A stretch of DNA of 64,000 bases from Ophiostoma sp. CBS 140.51 (taxonomy: Eukaryota > Ascomycota > Sordariomycetes > Ophiostomatales > Ophiostomataceae): contig JANSLP010000054.1 of NCBI GenBank assembly GCA_029298735.1, forward strand, positions 1 to 64,000. The letters are read 5' to 3'. Below the pieces are notes generated by a model. It saw only the letters and a program-made list of their open reading frames with translations, made no database searches and had not been told where the DNA came from. The number at the start of each line of letters is the position of its first letter. The stretch's first letter is position 1. Below, one piece after another: positions 12,846-23,019 of the stretch. The translations under genes were made by a program, and so were the position numbers.

Positions 12846-13340
12846 TATTGATATTGCACTCTGCGTGCACGTACCAAGGCACAAAAATACTATGAAAGGG
12901 TGTAGAAAAGAGGACGAAGAAAATCAAAACAGACGAGATAAAATAACAAGGGACAAAAATTACACCCCAAAAAAACGACCAGGGGTTTTGGCTATTGTTC
13001 AGCCGGACCGAGTGAATCATGGCCGTGTTTGCGCTGCCTGTCGCAAAGTTTTTTCTGCGCCCATCCTCGCTCTCGTCTTGACCGTTTGTTTTGTTTTTCT
13101 TTTGCGCCTCGTCTTCCTTTTCTCAAGTCGTCCTCCCGCTCTAGCGGTGTGAAGAACGGCATGGCTTCTGCTGCTATTGATTTGCTTTTCAAAACTTCGT
13201 GCCTCCTTTTTGTGTGTTCGTTTTTGCGTATTATTCGGATCCCTTGCGCAAAAGAAGTCCAATCCCAAACAACGAGAAAAGAAAAAATTTGCCACAATTC
13301 CCACACCCCCTTTATTTTATCATCACCACCCCTGTCACAT

Positions 13341-13358
13341 ACACACACACACACACAC
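13341..13358. repeat. AC dinucleotide microsatellite
   Basis: Nine uninterrupted AC units in a T/C-rich non-coding stretch. Confidence 0.95.
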
Positions 13359-15170
13359 GGTTGGTCCCTTGTTTTTTTTATTTTGCGCGCACCTTCGTCA
13401 CTTTTTGATATTTTGTTATTTTCTTCGTCTGCCTGTCTCTTTCTCAAAGCGGTGTAGTCTGCGGAATAGTCTTAAGTTGGAGAGGAGAAGAGGGTGTCGA
13501 GACATAGGGGGCAGAAAACGTCAAGACCAAGACCGTGCCGAAGATTGATTTTCAAAGTGCTGTTCTCATTTCCGTCTTTTCCTTCTCGCAAATTTTTCTT
13601 TTGACTCACCGGTCACTTGAAAAAGAAAAACAGCCCTGCCAATGCCCTAACGACAATTTACGGTTCAACATTTGTCCTTGCGACAGCCTACTCGCTCGTT
13701 CTGCACCCATATTCCGTGTGAACATGCCCTTCTTCCTGTCTTCCTGTCTGTCGTTCGTCACTGGCGTCCTGCGTCCTGCGTTGCGGTCCAATCTGTTATG
13801 TCATGGGTGTGAAAATGTGTGAGAGAAGGGGGGAAGAGAACAGAAAGGTGTTCGCTGCTCACCGCGTGCGTCTCTGCCGTTGACCAACAATATTCCAGAA
13901 AATACGGTCGGCCCCCCGATTGGGTAGCCATACATGAAATAAGTGACAGCGAACAGCAAACCGCAAACCGCAAACGCAGAAAGTTCTTACCACCCACACC
14001 TTTTCTGTCATTCTTCTCTTTGGTGTCTTTCCTCTCCTGCATGCTGTAAACTACACCCTGTCCGCACAACCAGGCTGCTTCTCCTCAGCCTTTCCTTCGC
14101 TAATCCATGCCTGGAAATTTCATGTGTCGCCTTGGGACCTTGAATCCCCCTGTCGGTGATTTTTTGACGATATTTTATCACTTCCCACGTTTTCGGTGTT
14201 ATTGTTGACAAAACATATGATAGAAGAGTCACTGCCGGTTATTATTCAGATTCACTTCCGAAAACAGGATACGGTGCACTTGGTGGACATTTTGAATCAC
14301 TGAAAAGAACAAAACAATAGAAAGCGGTCCATCGTGTGAGCTTCACCGCGTCGTGGCAGCGTCGTATTGCAGCATCAGAAAAACGATAACGGGCGGATGG
14401 CCGTCTCCTGCCCCTGCACAACGACACCGTCCGCGACGGGAAGACAATGAGAAGAAAGACGATAAAAAACAGAAACGGCTGCAGTCTGCGCTGTACGCAA
14501 CAGGCGTGACGACCGCTACGCCGTATACACGGGAGAGGAGGGGACCCGCCTGCCCACCGGAGCTACTACGAAGTACATCCTCAAACTTGCTTTGTTGTTT
14601 GCGTCGAAAGACGACTAGCGCTGGTCTGCTCGTGTGCTCGTCTGTCTGTCTGCACGATGGGCTCAACTGCAGACGTTCTGCAATGTCTTCTTGGACGACG
14701 ATGCGAAATGCAATGGCGGTGTCCACACACACAACAAGACTATGCAGGATACAGGACGCACAAAGCAGCCAACAAAACAGTTGAGCGTCTCTCCTGCAGT
14801 GCACATGCAGGCGCAAGCATGCACACGCCCCTACCTTTTGGCTGACCTTGGGTCAAGTTTTCCCCTGCGGTGTCGGTTGGTGCAGGACGCATAACAGGGG
14901 CCGGCCGTTTTCGGTCTCTTCTTGTTTGTTTTTCTTTTTCTCTCACCGCGTCCAAAAATGGAGGGGCAGAGTCACAATCGTCGAGTTGGCCATCAACAGT
15001 GGCCTAGTTTGATGTATTGTATGTTTTTTTTTGTTCAACGTCCTCTACGCTTGGCCGCTGGCCGGCGGCCATGGCCATCTTAGCGAACATCGTTGGTTGG
15101 GCCACAGGATGACAACAGTATCTGGCCAGCAAGCGAGGCCTATCGAGTAGACCCAAGACCCGGAAGCAAA

Positions 15171-15215
15171 ATAGACGGCCGCCGGTGAAGGCCAGGCCGT
15201 CAAAACGGCCGTCAA
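15171..15215. repeat. GGCC/GACGGCC-rich patch
   Basis: Contains GACGGCC twice in alternating orientation with CCAGGCCGTC between them, so short inverted matches of GACGGCC and GGCCGTC occur within 45 bases. It belongs to the same kind of patch as 7388-7420 and 15051-15078. Function unknown. Confidence 0.4.
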
Positions 15216-16183
15216 CAGTAGCATAAAAATAAGGAAATACTTTGTAAAGAAAGGCTCGACTTACACGCCCCTTGATACGAGGTTATGCTTCCCTGCCGCT
15301 TCCTCCTGCCGCCCGGAGATCAACATATCCTCTTGCATATCGTCTCCATCGCCCCGTAACCTTCACCGACACTTTGGATTTTGACTTTCTCAGCATCCTT
15401 TGTTTTGATCCAACCCTGCCCATAGTTGTAGTCCGGAAACCGGGAGGGCTAGCAAGTTCCAAGTTTCAAAAATGCCCCTCTTTCTGAATGTCGTTGTGCC
15501 TTGGCTGCTCCTCTTCTTTGGTGTTTTTAGTTTTGCAAATACTCTCATGCGTTGTTCAAAGAACTGGGGACCACGGAGACGGGCCAAGGGTCCGGGCTAC
15601 ATCTTCCGAAGAGGTTGCAGCATGCAGCAGACTACAAGCAGAGGCAGCATGTGAAACGTTTGTATGTCATGTTAGATGAAAGTAGGATGCAATGAAAAAG
15701 CACAATTTTTTTATGATAAAAAAGGATCGCGTTCCAGACCGAGAAACGTCAGACACATCCTACATCGGAACAACCGTATCCACGTTGGGCTTAAACTGGA
15801 CGGAATGAGCTCAAGAACCACTGCTTGCTGTTCATATATGTTATCAAGGACACGAGGTAGTGTAACAATGGTACAATGTCAGACGGGACGCTCTCTATCA
15901 AGAACAAATGAAATAAAAGAGTAATTACAAAGCCTTGATATCAACATTAAAAGACGACAGAAACAATGTGTTGTCCGTCCATTATTCGCCGAATTCGCTT
16001 CATGATCTTTGCCATAATATCATTCAGGTACGGAACCGCAAATAACATTTTGATGTCGTCAGAATATTGAACCACACCGGCTCTAAAATTACAAATGAAA
16101 ATTGACAAAAAAAATAGCAGAGAAACAATTGAAAGAATAAAATTTGAATCCTGTGAAATGTATCACAAGAACTGACGATGTTA

Positions 16184-16267
16184 TGAACCAGGCCCGAATT
16201 GAACGGACAATCTTCGGGAATCACCATTGTACTGGAATCCGACGCGTTACCATTGCGCCACTGGTCC
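16184..16267 (-). tRNA. tRNA-Trp (anticodon CCA) with a 12-base intron
   Basis: On the minus strand the segment folds as a tRNA: a 7-pair acceptor GGACCAG/CTGGTTC, D-arm GCGC-AATGGTA-ACGC, anticodon stem TCGGA/CCCGA, T-arm GTCCG-TTCAATT-CGGGC and discriminator A. The anticodon loop begins TTCCAG, giving anticodon CCA. Twelve bases (TACAATGGTGAT) lie between position 37 and the last loop base, exactly where nuclear tRNA introns sit, and they contain TGG able to pair with the anticodon. Eukaryotic tRNA-Trp genes commonly carry such an intron. Two pairs are irregular: A31-C39 at the top of the anticodon stem and C13-A22 in the D-arm. The spliced tRNA would be 72 bases. The nearest T run, TTTTT at 16139-16143 read on the minus strand, lies about 40 bases downstream of the 3' end. 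Confidence 0.85.
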
Positions 16268-18360
16268 TCAGATAGCGCCTTGATGAAAGTAAACTACGTC
16301 CTCTGCACAACTATCACCATCGTTGTAGACGGCTCCTTGCATAGCAACATCGACCATGCATCATCAGTACATCTGTCTTGCAAACTTTCTCCAGATACTT
16401 ACTCGGCCGAATCTCGCTTTCTTTACTATAATTTTTCTACTGCTTGGATAGTCGCTTCACATTGTCACATTGTTACATTGCACCGCATCAGCTGGCACTT
16501 GACCCATTGCTGTGCATTGCATTTGCAGGCGTACACATACACATGACGCAGGTGGAAGAACAATATCTATTAGACTGTGGGACAGCCAAGTACGCCTCAT
16601 TCTCGATAGAGACTTTTATTTTATATTATAGCCTGTCTTGTCAACTGATGCCCGAACATCCCCATTGTTACTACAACATCATGCCTCGTACAACTGCCCT
16701 TGCATGCTGTAATGTTCTCACGATGGGGACAACAAGCTAACTGCCTCTCACACGGCTTCCAATAATCCACTTCACGGGATCATGGGCCGTGTGTTATGAA
16801 GCTTGACGGCGGCCACATCAACAGCTACCCCTCATGTTCCATCATGCCGCATCTTTACTGTTGACATCACCCCGCCGTGGGTCTCTGCTAAAAGACATCA
16901 TGGGACGGTTGCTCCTCCGTCATCGGTGCCATGGTAGTTTCTGTGCTTTCTCTGTCGCCTTTTTTGCCTCTTAGAGCCCAAAATTCCTCTTTAGGACGAG
17001 CAATACTTGGACGCCCTTCCATTTCGATGTGCTGTCCCTTTTGGTCCACAAATTAAGGCAACAGCAGGCATAAAATTATTTTGAACAGGTGGGCTGCCTC
17101 TGACACGAGGACCACGAATAAAATCAAACAGCGTCAGGAGAATGTTCCCGTTTTAAGAAAAAAAAAATCAAAGGAAAGAACCAAACAAAATACCCAATCG
17201 ACCCAAACGACGTCATCACGGACTGCGGTGCAGACCTTCTCGAAACAAAAATATAGCAAGCACTGCCCTGTTGCAGTACACGTACACACAGTTCAGAACA
17301 TTTCCTGGTTTCTTTTTTTTTTCTGTATTCTCCTGTATTCTTCTTGCTTTGTTGACCGTTTTCTCTTCCGACTATTCCAGCAACCTGAGCAAGGGGTGTC
17401 TGGGTGTGCGACTCGACTTACACTGCAAGGTCCGGTCTCAGTGGTTCCGGGCCGTTGGGTTGTGGCTGTGTGACTCCACGTGATCGTTGGGCATCGCTGC
17501 AACGACATGCGCTCTCTTGTCACTTTGTCAGTCATCAAATTTTCCTCTTTTGTCAACGTTCCCTTCGGTCGACCTTTTTCGGCCACTCCCGCCAACCAGA
17601 GTGCGACGGCTTGGAGGTCTGCATGATTTATTCTGGGTGTTTCTGGGCTTTACAGGAAACAACTGCGTTCTGCGGCGCCCTTCTGTGGGTTTCCACTGGC
17701 GCAAGCCAACTTGTCCTTCATTGACAAATCGTGCATCGAGTTGAGCGCTTGACCGACAATTTTCTTCTTCCTTTTGCCCAATGCACTGCCCGTTTTTGTT
17801 GGCATTGTTTCCAACATCTCCCCCCATCTACGTTCTCGAAAAAGGTACATTCAAAATATTTGACATCTGAACAAAGGTACACCCCCCTCTGTTCACAAGT
17901 ATCTTTTTTCTTCCCTTTTCTTCGTTATCTCATTGGGTAGCAATGCACCACTAAACGTTGAAAACTCGACGATGATGCTTGGGGCGTCCTTGTCAGTCAG
18001 AAAAGGGAATTTTCACACTTTCCACACACAACCAACAAATTTCCATTCGTCCATAGTATCCTTTTCATTATTGTGGTTCGTGCATAGGCCTTTCTGTGGT
18101 CTTTTTCTTCTCGATTTCCCAGTGACTTTTGCGTTCTACTTTTCCTGCTTTTCTCCATTTTCAGAGAATGAGTCACTCGCAACTCCTCCGTTTTGTATCA
18201 TCTCCTTTTTGACTATTTCCCATTCTTCCCTTCTCTTCACAGCTTTTCTTCTCTCAAGATAAAGGATTTGTCGTCTGAACATTTGCACTAACATGTTAAA
18301 CGCCCACACCTCTCGCTCCGTGCCGGTAGTGGACGCTCTCAACGTCAAATTTGCCACCCC

Positions 18361-18392
18361 CTTCTTCTTCTCCTTCTTCTTCTCCTTCTTTT
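18361..18392. repeat. CTTCTTCTTCTC microsatellite
   Basis: A pyrimidine tract made of CTT units interrupted by CTCC, about 32 bases long, in non-coding DNA. Confidence 0.85.
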
Positions 18393-19114
18393 AGTCGGCC
18401 TTCTTCCGCCCTTCCCCTATTTTGAGCTACTCGTATATCTTCGTCACAAGCCTGTACCCTGGAGCACTTGAATGTAGATAGGAGGCAAAAACATCACAGA
18501 CGCAAGCCACAACGCCAGGCCACAACGCCGGATCCACTGCTTGTGTTGCTCTTGTCACAACAAGTCCTACGTCCGCAAGACCGTGAACCTGCCCACTGTA
18601 GGCGCCAGTGAAAGTTCACGCCAGAAGCACCGCCTCTCGTTCCCATCACGAGGCCAAGCATCACGTCCAGTCTCCGCGTAGGCAGCAGTCGCGAGAAGGA
18701 GTCAAATTGAGGAGGAAAGGAGGATGAGAAGCCAGTGCACCGTATCTCGTCCACCCGTTGGCTATCACTGACGAAGTGGCGCTAACCTTGTGGCTTGTCG
18801 CAGTGAGCCAAGGACAACCAGTATGAGGCTGAGAACGAGTGTCTAAGAATCTATTGGATCGCGATGCAGCCCTTCGAGGATCACGACTCACAACATGGCT
18901 GCCTCCTTACTATCTCGGTCTTTTTAAACAATATATGCCACAACCACCTCTCTTAGACCGTTTTGACATGTGACTCCATTCTGTGATATTCTATAACCAT
19001 CGTTTTCGAAAACGATTCCGTTCACTGTCTCACGAGACCTTTGTTAACCCACAATGGTACCCATCCTCGACTCATGTCTACTCGCTTGAAAAGACTAAAA
19101 AAGAAAGTAGACAT

Positions 19115-19124
19115 AAAAAGAAAA
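19115..19124 (-). terminator. RNA polymerase III terminator of tRNA-Thr
   Basis: Read on the minus strand, the sequence just after the tRNA 3' end contains TTTT at 19121-19124 and TTTTT at 19115-19119, the usual stop signal for RNA polymerase III. Confidence 0.7.
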
Positions 19125-19132
19125 TCTCGAAA

Positions 19133-19205
19133 TGCCCAGACGCGGGATCGAACCGCGGACCTCCTGCTTACTAGGCAGGCGCAGCTACCACTGTGCTACC
19201 CGGGC
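19133..19205 (-). tRNA. tRNA-Thr (anticodon AGT)
   Basis: A 73-base intronless tRNA on the minus strand. The acceptor GCCCGGG pairs with TCTGGGC (two G-U pairs), the anticodon stem CCTGC/GCAGG encloses the loop CTAGTAA with anticodon AGT (read as inosine-GU, decoding ACU and ACC), and the T-arm is CGCGG-TTCGATC-CCGCG. The discriminator is A. The D-stem has three firm pairs (GCA/TGC). A T run follows the gene. All conserved positions of the internal promoter boxes are present. Confidence 0.95.
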
Positions 19206-20099
19206 CAGATTGTTGATTTTGGTCATGTAGGTTTTCGTGAGAAATACTTCAGGCCGGCAGGAAAGCCTCATTCTCAATTCTACACCCCCTTTGTGCATCG
19301 CGATGTAAAGTACCTTTTCTTTCTTCACCTCAAATCGTTATAACTAGAAAAGACAATCTTGAAGGAAATAGTCACACGCCCCACATGGTGAGCGATTGGG
19401 GTCGTGAAATGTGCCTGAGGCCTCACGAATGAGGCTGAATATGAAGAAGAACGGCCCCGAGGTCAAGATGATAGGTGATGTTTGCTTCTCATGTTGACCT
19501 TGGGATGGTCACGAGGTGCAAACAACGATGATATGACTCTTTACTGTGAGTAATAATGAGCAAGGCGACTGGGGATTACCTTTCATCGAGATCTCGGTAA
19601 AGAATCTCGTTGTTTTATTTTTGATAAATTTGTTGTAAAAGGAACCTATGTAGAAATATATCAGAAAATAATATCCAGTAAATATCAAACAAGTGAAGAA
19701 ATAAAATAGAATTGATAGTCTCTAGACACATATTGTACCAGTTAAAATATTGTGTCAAACTAAGTAGAATAACTTTTTGAAAAAGAAGAGCAAGGCATAC
19801 TCATGATGCAAGGCGAAATTTATGTGAAGTCCACACACTCATTGTGCGTTGTTGTCCTCGTGATCAACCATGCGCCCATGTCGTGCGACTCTGATGCGAG
19901 CCAATCGCTAGTTGTGTAATCCGGATGTGGTGTCTGTTGGTTGCTTTTTTGGAGCATCGGTCGAGAGAGGGGAACTCCTACGCTGATAAGCTACACGGTG
20001 ACTGATAAGAGCGACGACGACATCAACAAGAAGGAGCAGCAAGTAATAGTTGTCGTCAAGAAACTACGAATAGCCCATCACCAGCTACGCACCGCCGCT
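19206..20099. other. AT-rich intergenic stretch
   Basis: About 0.9 kb, clearly AT-rich from 19600 to 19800, with no gene seen. The right part should contain the promoter and leader of the FAD oxidoreductase. Its reading frame is open upstream to 19941, but only from a TTG, and no ATG lies in that extension, so it is treated as leader. Confidence 0.6.
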
Positions 20100-21644
20100 A
20101 TGGACCAACACGCCGCCATTCCTGTGACGCTCCCACGCGCACGCCCAACAACGCCCTTCTGGCAGGATCCACCGGATGCCGATGTGGCCGACCTGCGGTC
20201 GACGCCCGAGTTGCCAGTGTCAGTCGACGTTGTGATTGTCGGCAGCGGCATCACGGGGGCGTCGATTGCCCACCACTTGCAAAAGAGTGGCTCGCCGTCG
20301 CTGTTGATGGTGGAAGCCCGCCAGACCAGCTCCGGCGCGACAGGCCGCAACGGCGGACACACTAAGGCGGCATCCTACCGGTCGTTCCAGGACCATGTAT
20401 CGGCTCTGGGCGTGGAGGCGGCGGTGCAGATTGCACGGCTGGAGCTGGCGGCGATAAGAGGGGTGCACCGGCTGGCCGCTGGCGGTGAAAATGTTGATGA
20501 CAGCAAGGGCATTGCCTGCGACTCCAACCCGTGCGATACGCTCGATGTGGTATACGACCCGGCACAGTGGACGGCCGCGCAAGAAGCTGTGGCCGCCATG
20601 AAGGTGGTGATGCCTGCTGGCGACCCAGCGGCAGAGTACACGCTGTACACCCGCGAGGAATCGCTGTCCCTCTTCCCGTGCAGCGACGATGTTGACGAGA
20701 CGACGGGCGAAGTGACAGCCATCTGCGGCGTGGTCCGCTATCCGGCTGGCAGCGTGTCGGCGTACAAGTTTACCGTGGGAATCCTGAAGCGGTGCCTGGC
20801 CAAGGGCTTAAACCTGCAGACAAACACACCGGTGCTATCTATCAACAAAAACAGCAGTGGCCGATGGGAGGTTACGACTGACCGCGGCACAGTGTCCGCC
20901 CGGCACGTTGTACTGGCCACGAATGGCTACACTGCACACCTCGTGCCTTCTCTACAGGGCGTGGTTGTCCCGCTGCGTGGACAGATCACGATGCACAGAC
21001 CGGGCAGCCGGATGCCTGATGCCGCTGGCAAGGGCACTGGCCTCCAGACAACCTACAGTTTCATCTACGATGGAGGCTACGAGTACATGATTTCCCGGCC
21101 ACCTGGGTCGACGTGTGCTGGCGATATCGTCATTGGCGGCGGCCTGAAATTTGCCGACACGACCGAGGAAGGCGGTGCGGGCACGGGCGGACTCTGTGAG
21201 TACGGCACGACGGACGACACGACGATCAACGACACGGTATCGGCGTACTTGCGAGGGACGCCTGTGCGGTACTTTGGCCGAGGCAGCACAGCAAGCGGAG
21301 GCGGCCACAGCTGGGGAGATGACCATCCGGACAGACGTGTCCGCAAAGAGTGGACAGGCATCATGGGCTACACGCCGGATGGGTATCCGTTGGTGGGCGA
21401 GATGCCGTCACCGATAGATGGGGAGGACAACAGCGGGCTCTGGTTGTGCTGTGCCTTCCAGGGACATGGTATGGCCTACTCGTGGCCTTGTGGACAGGCT
21501 CTTGCCAGTATGATACTAGCCAAGGAGCTGGACGACACGGCCAAGCAGCAGGAACAAGACGCAGCTTTGCGGAAGTGGTTCCCGGACTGCTTCCGCGTGT
21601 CAGAGGCGCGGCTGAAGCTGCGCTTTGCGGGACGGCTGCATTAG
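20100..21644 (+). CDS. FAD-dependent oxidoreductase, D-amino-acid oxidase (DAO) family
   Basis: A single exon of 514 residues. The N-terminal flavin site is plain: VDVVIVGSGITGASIAHHL (residues 42-60) carries the GxGxxG loop for the ADP part of FAD, followed by the acidic end of strand 2 (VEAR, 71-74) and the GATGRNGGHTK segment (79-89) typical of DAO-family enzymes such as glycine, sarcosine and gamma-glutamylputrescine oxidases. The C-terminal part has EWTGIMGYTPDGYPLVGE and a Gly-rich GHGMAYSW segment that closes the flavin site in this family. The expected reaction is oxidation of a C-N bond of an amine or amino acid with transfer of electrons to oxygen; the substrate cannot be told from sequence. 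No signal peptide is seen and the last residues (GRLH) are not a clear peroxisomal signal. The start is the first in-frame ATG. It has no coding neighbour within about 5 kb downstream. Confidence 0.9.
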   Translation: MDQHAAIPVTLPRARPTTPFWQDPPDADVADLRSTPELPVSVDVVIVGSGITGASIAHHLQKSGSPSLLMVEARQTSSGATGRNGGHTKAASYRSFQDHVSALGVEAAVQIARLELAAIRGVHRLAAGGENVDDSKGIACDSNPCDTLDVVYDPAQWTAAQEAVAAMKVVMPAGDPAAEYTLYTREESLSLFPCSDDVDETTGEVTAICGVVRYPAGSVSAYKFTVGILKRCLAKGLNLQTNTPVLSINKNSSGRWEVTTDRGTVSARHVVLATNGYTAHLVPSLQGVVVPLRGQITMHRPGSRMPDAAGKGTGLQTTYSFIYDGGYEYMISRPPGSTCAGDIVIGGGLKFADTTEEGGAGTGGLCEYGTTDDTTINDTVSAYLRGTPVRYFGRGSTASGGGHSWGDDHPDRRVRKEWTGIMGYTPDGYPLVGEMPSPIDGEDNSGLWLCCAFQGHGMAYSWPCGQALASMILAKELDDTAKQQEQDAALRKWFPDCFRVSEARLKLRFAGRLH

Positions 21645-22974
21645 TCGGTAGTGTGTTGGACAGTGGACAAAGTTAGCATCGACCGGCACGATAACGGACA
21701 ATATCCGCTCTGGGCGTTTACTTGAGAAACATAAAATACAATACAACCAACGCCCATCTTTGGGGAACACTGCATCACAACCACGCAGAGGCTGCATGGA
21801 CCTCGTTCGATTCTTTGATCTCTGTCGTATCTCCCCGTCGTTATGAAACCGAGAATGGCATCCTCGCCTAAACCAAACTCCCGGGAGGGCCGCTGCCTCT
21901 CACCTTGTTGCCCGATATAAAAATCTGCTCGTCAGACAAGACTGACCTGGACTGTTATGCCTTTTCTTGCGTTAGTGTCGTCCGTTTTCCGCATTCTGTC
22001 CTCGCTCGTGGCGTAGTGATGGATGCTTCTGGACCAGCCTCCTCCACGATGAACACAAAAAGCAGCTGGGGCTGAACTGCAGCCGCCTTTCTGTTCCATC
22101 ACACATTACAGTACCCACCGTCATTTTGTGCATGCAGGACAGTACGTCGAAGCTGCCCGCGTGCACAAAAACCGAAACTGCATTTCTCTTTTCTACAGTC
22201 GCCCCATTCGTCGCCTCGGCGCTGTCGTGATGCTAGAATGGGAAATCTGTTGCACGCCGAGCACACCGATCCCTCCTGCATGTTTTTTTTCTTTCTTCTT
22301 TCTCTGGCAACGCATCCTTGGGTAGGATACAAAGGCTTGGATTACGGCATACATTTTGAATAAGGAATGATGCGTGGCCAATCTGCGTGACTGCAGCGGT
22401 CTCTCATTTCCGGCCGCGTCTTCATCGACTTTACTCCATCCAGGAACTGTTCTTCTCGGCATCGTTTCTTCTTCCTTTTTTATTCTTTCATGTGACGTAC
22501 CGAATCTCTCCCTGCAGCTCGTTTCCCTATCCAGAAACTCGTATCCGAGACCTCGGGCCTATGCAGCTGAGACTTGTGTTTTTTTTTTCTGTTGCCGTTC
22601 TTCTTTTCTTTTTATTGTCTTTTTTCCTCTTCTTCTATTTTTGTTCTCTCTCTCTACCAAATCTTGTTTTTCTCGGCCGTCTTTTCTTACCCCTCCTCAC
22701 ATGCAGAAGCACCCTTCTTTTCCGTCTGGGATTGAAGGCACTGCAGAAGACAACACAGAAAAAGAAGGAATCCTAGCATGCATAAAAAAGTGGAAACGTT
22801 ACCAGCAGAAGGGAACGGCACAGCAAGAGAAGAGAAGCCGGGAGACAGGGGAAAAGAGGAAACAGGAAACAGTCGACGCAGTCGAAAGAACATCCATAAC
22901 TCTGGGACATCAGCTAGGAATACTGTCGCTTGGGGCGGGATCTGGCTCTTGGGGTCGCATCCTCTCCATCCAAA

Positions 22975-23019
22975 GGCCTGTCCTGGGCCTGTCCTGGGCC
23001 TGTCCTGGGCCTGTCCTGG
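22975..23019. repeat. 11-base tandem repeat, four copies
   Basis: The unit TGTCCTGGGCC recurs with a period of 11 (TGTCC at 22979, 22990, 23001, 23012). The period is not a multiple of three, which argues against a coding role. Confidence 0.9.

Larger units (their letters stand above)
3723..16183. other. Long non-coding block without recognisable genes
   Basis: About 12.5 kb in which I find no protein gene. Open frames up to about 230 codons occur (for example 4875-5579 plus and 10924-11616 minus), but they have no domain, no compositional resemblance to the genes of this window, and mostly begin at GTG or TTG. The DNA alternates between A/G-rich blocks (3850-4480, 5880-5960, 12000-12400) and T/C-rich blocks (4630-5430, 13030-13450). 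It is visibly poorer in GC than the coding regions but shows no long AT-rich repeat-mutated tracts and no terminal repeats of a transposon. It contains a G run (4428-4439), an AC repeat (13341-13358) and GGCC-rich palindromic patches (7388-7420, 12725-12845, 15051-15078, 15171-15215). The part next to 3723 should hold the promoter of the leftmost gene. Confidence 0.55.
16268..19132. other. Non-coding DNA between two tRNA genes
   Basis: No protein gene recognised. The first part (to about 17100) is relatively AT-rich and holds no long open frame with a domain. From 17250 to 18400 the plus strand is T/C-rich, ending in a CTT/CTCC microsatellite at 18361-18392. Between 18490 and 18760 both strands are open for up to 86 codons, with some Cys and Arg; this may be a decayed element, but nothing identifiable remains. 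Confidence 0.5.

Noticed and set aside
18490..18760. Possible Cys/Arg-rich coding remnant
   Set aside because: Short frames on both strands with a few Cys pairs; I could not extend either into a gene or match it to a ribosomal or transposon protein.
19941..20099. N-terminal extension of the FAD oxidoreductase
   Set aside because: The frame is open but starts at TTG, has no ATG and would put a charged stretch before the normal N-terminus.
21784..21796. tRNA B-box-like word GTTCGATTC
   Set aside because: No T-stem pairing and no other tRNA arms nearby.
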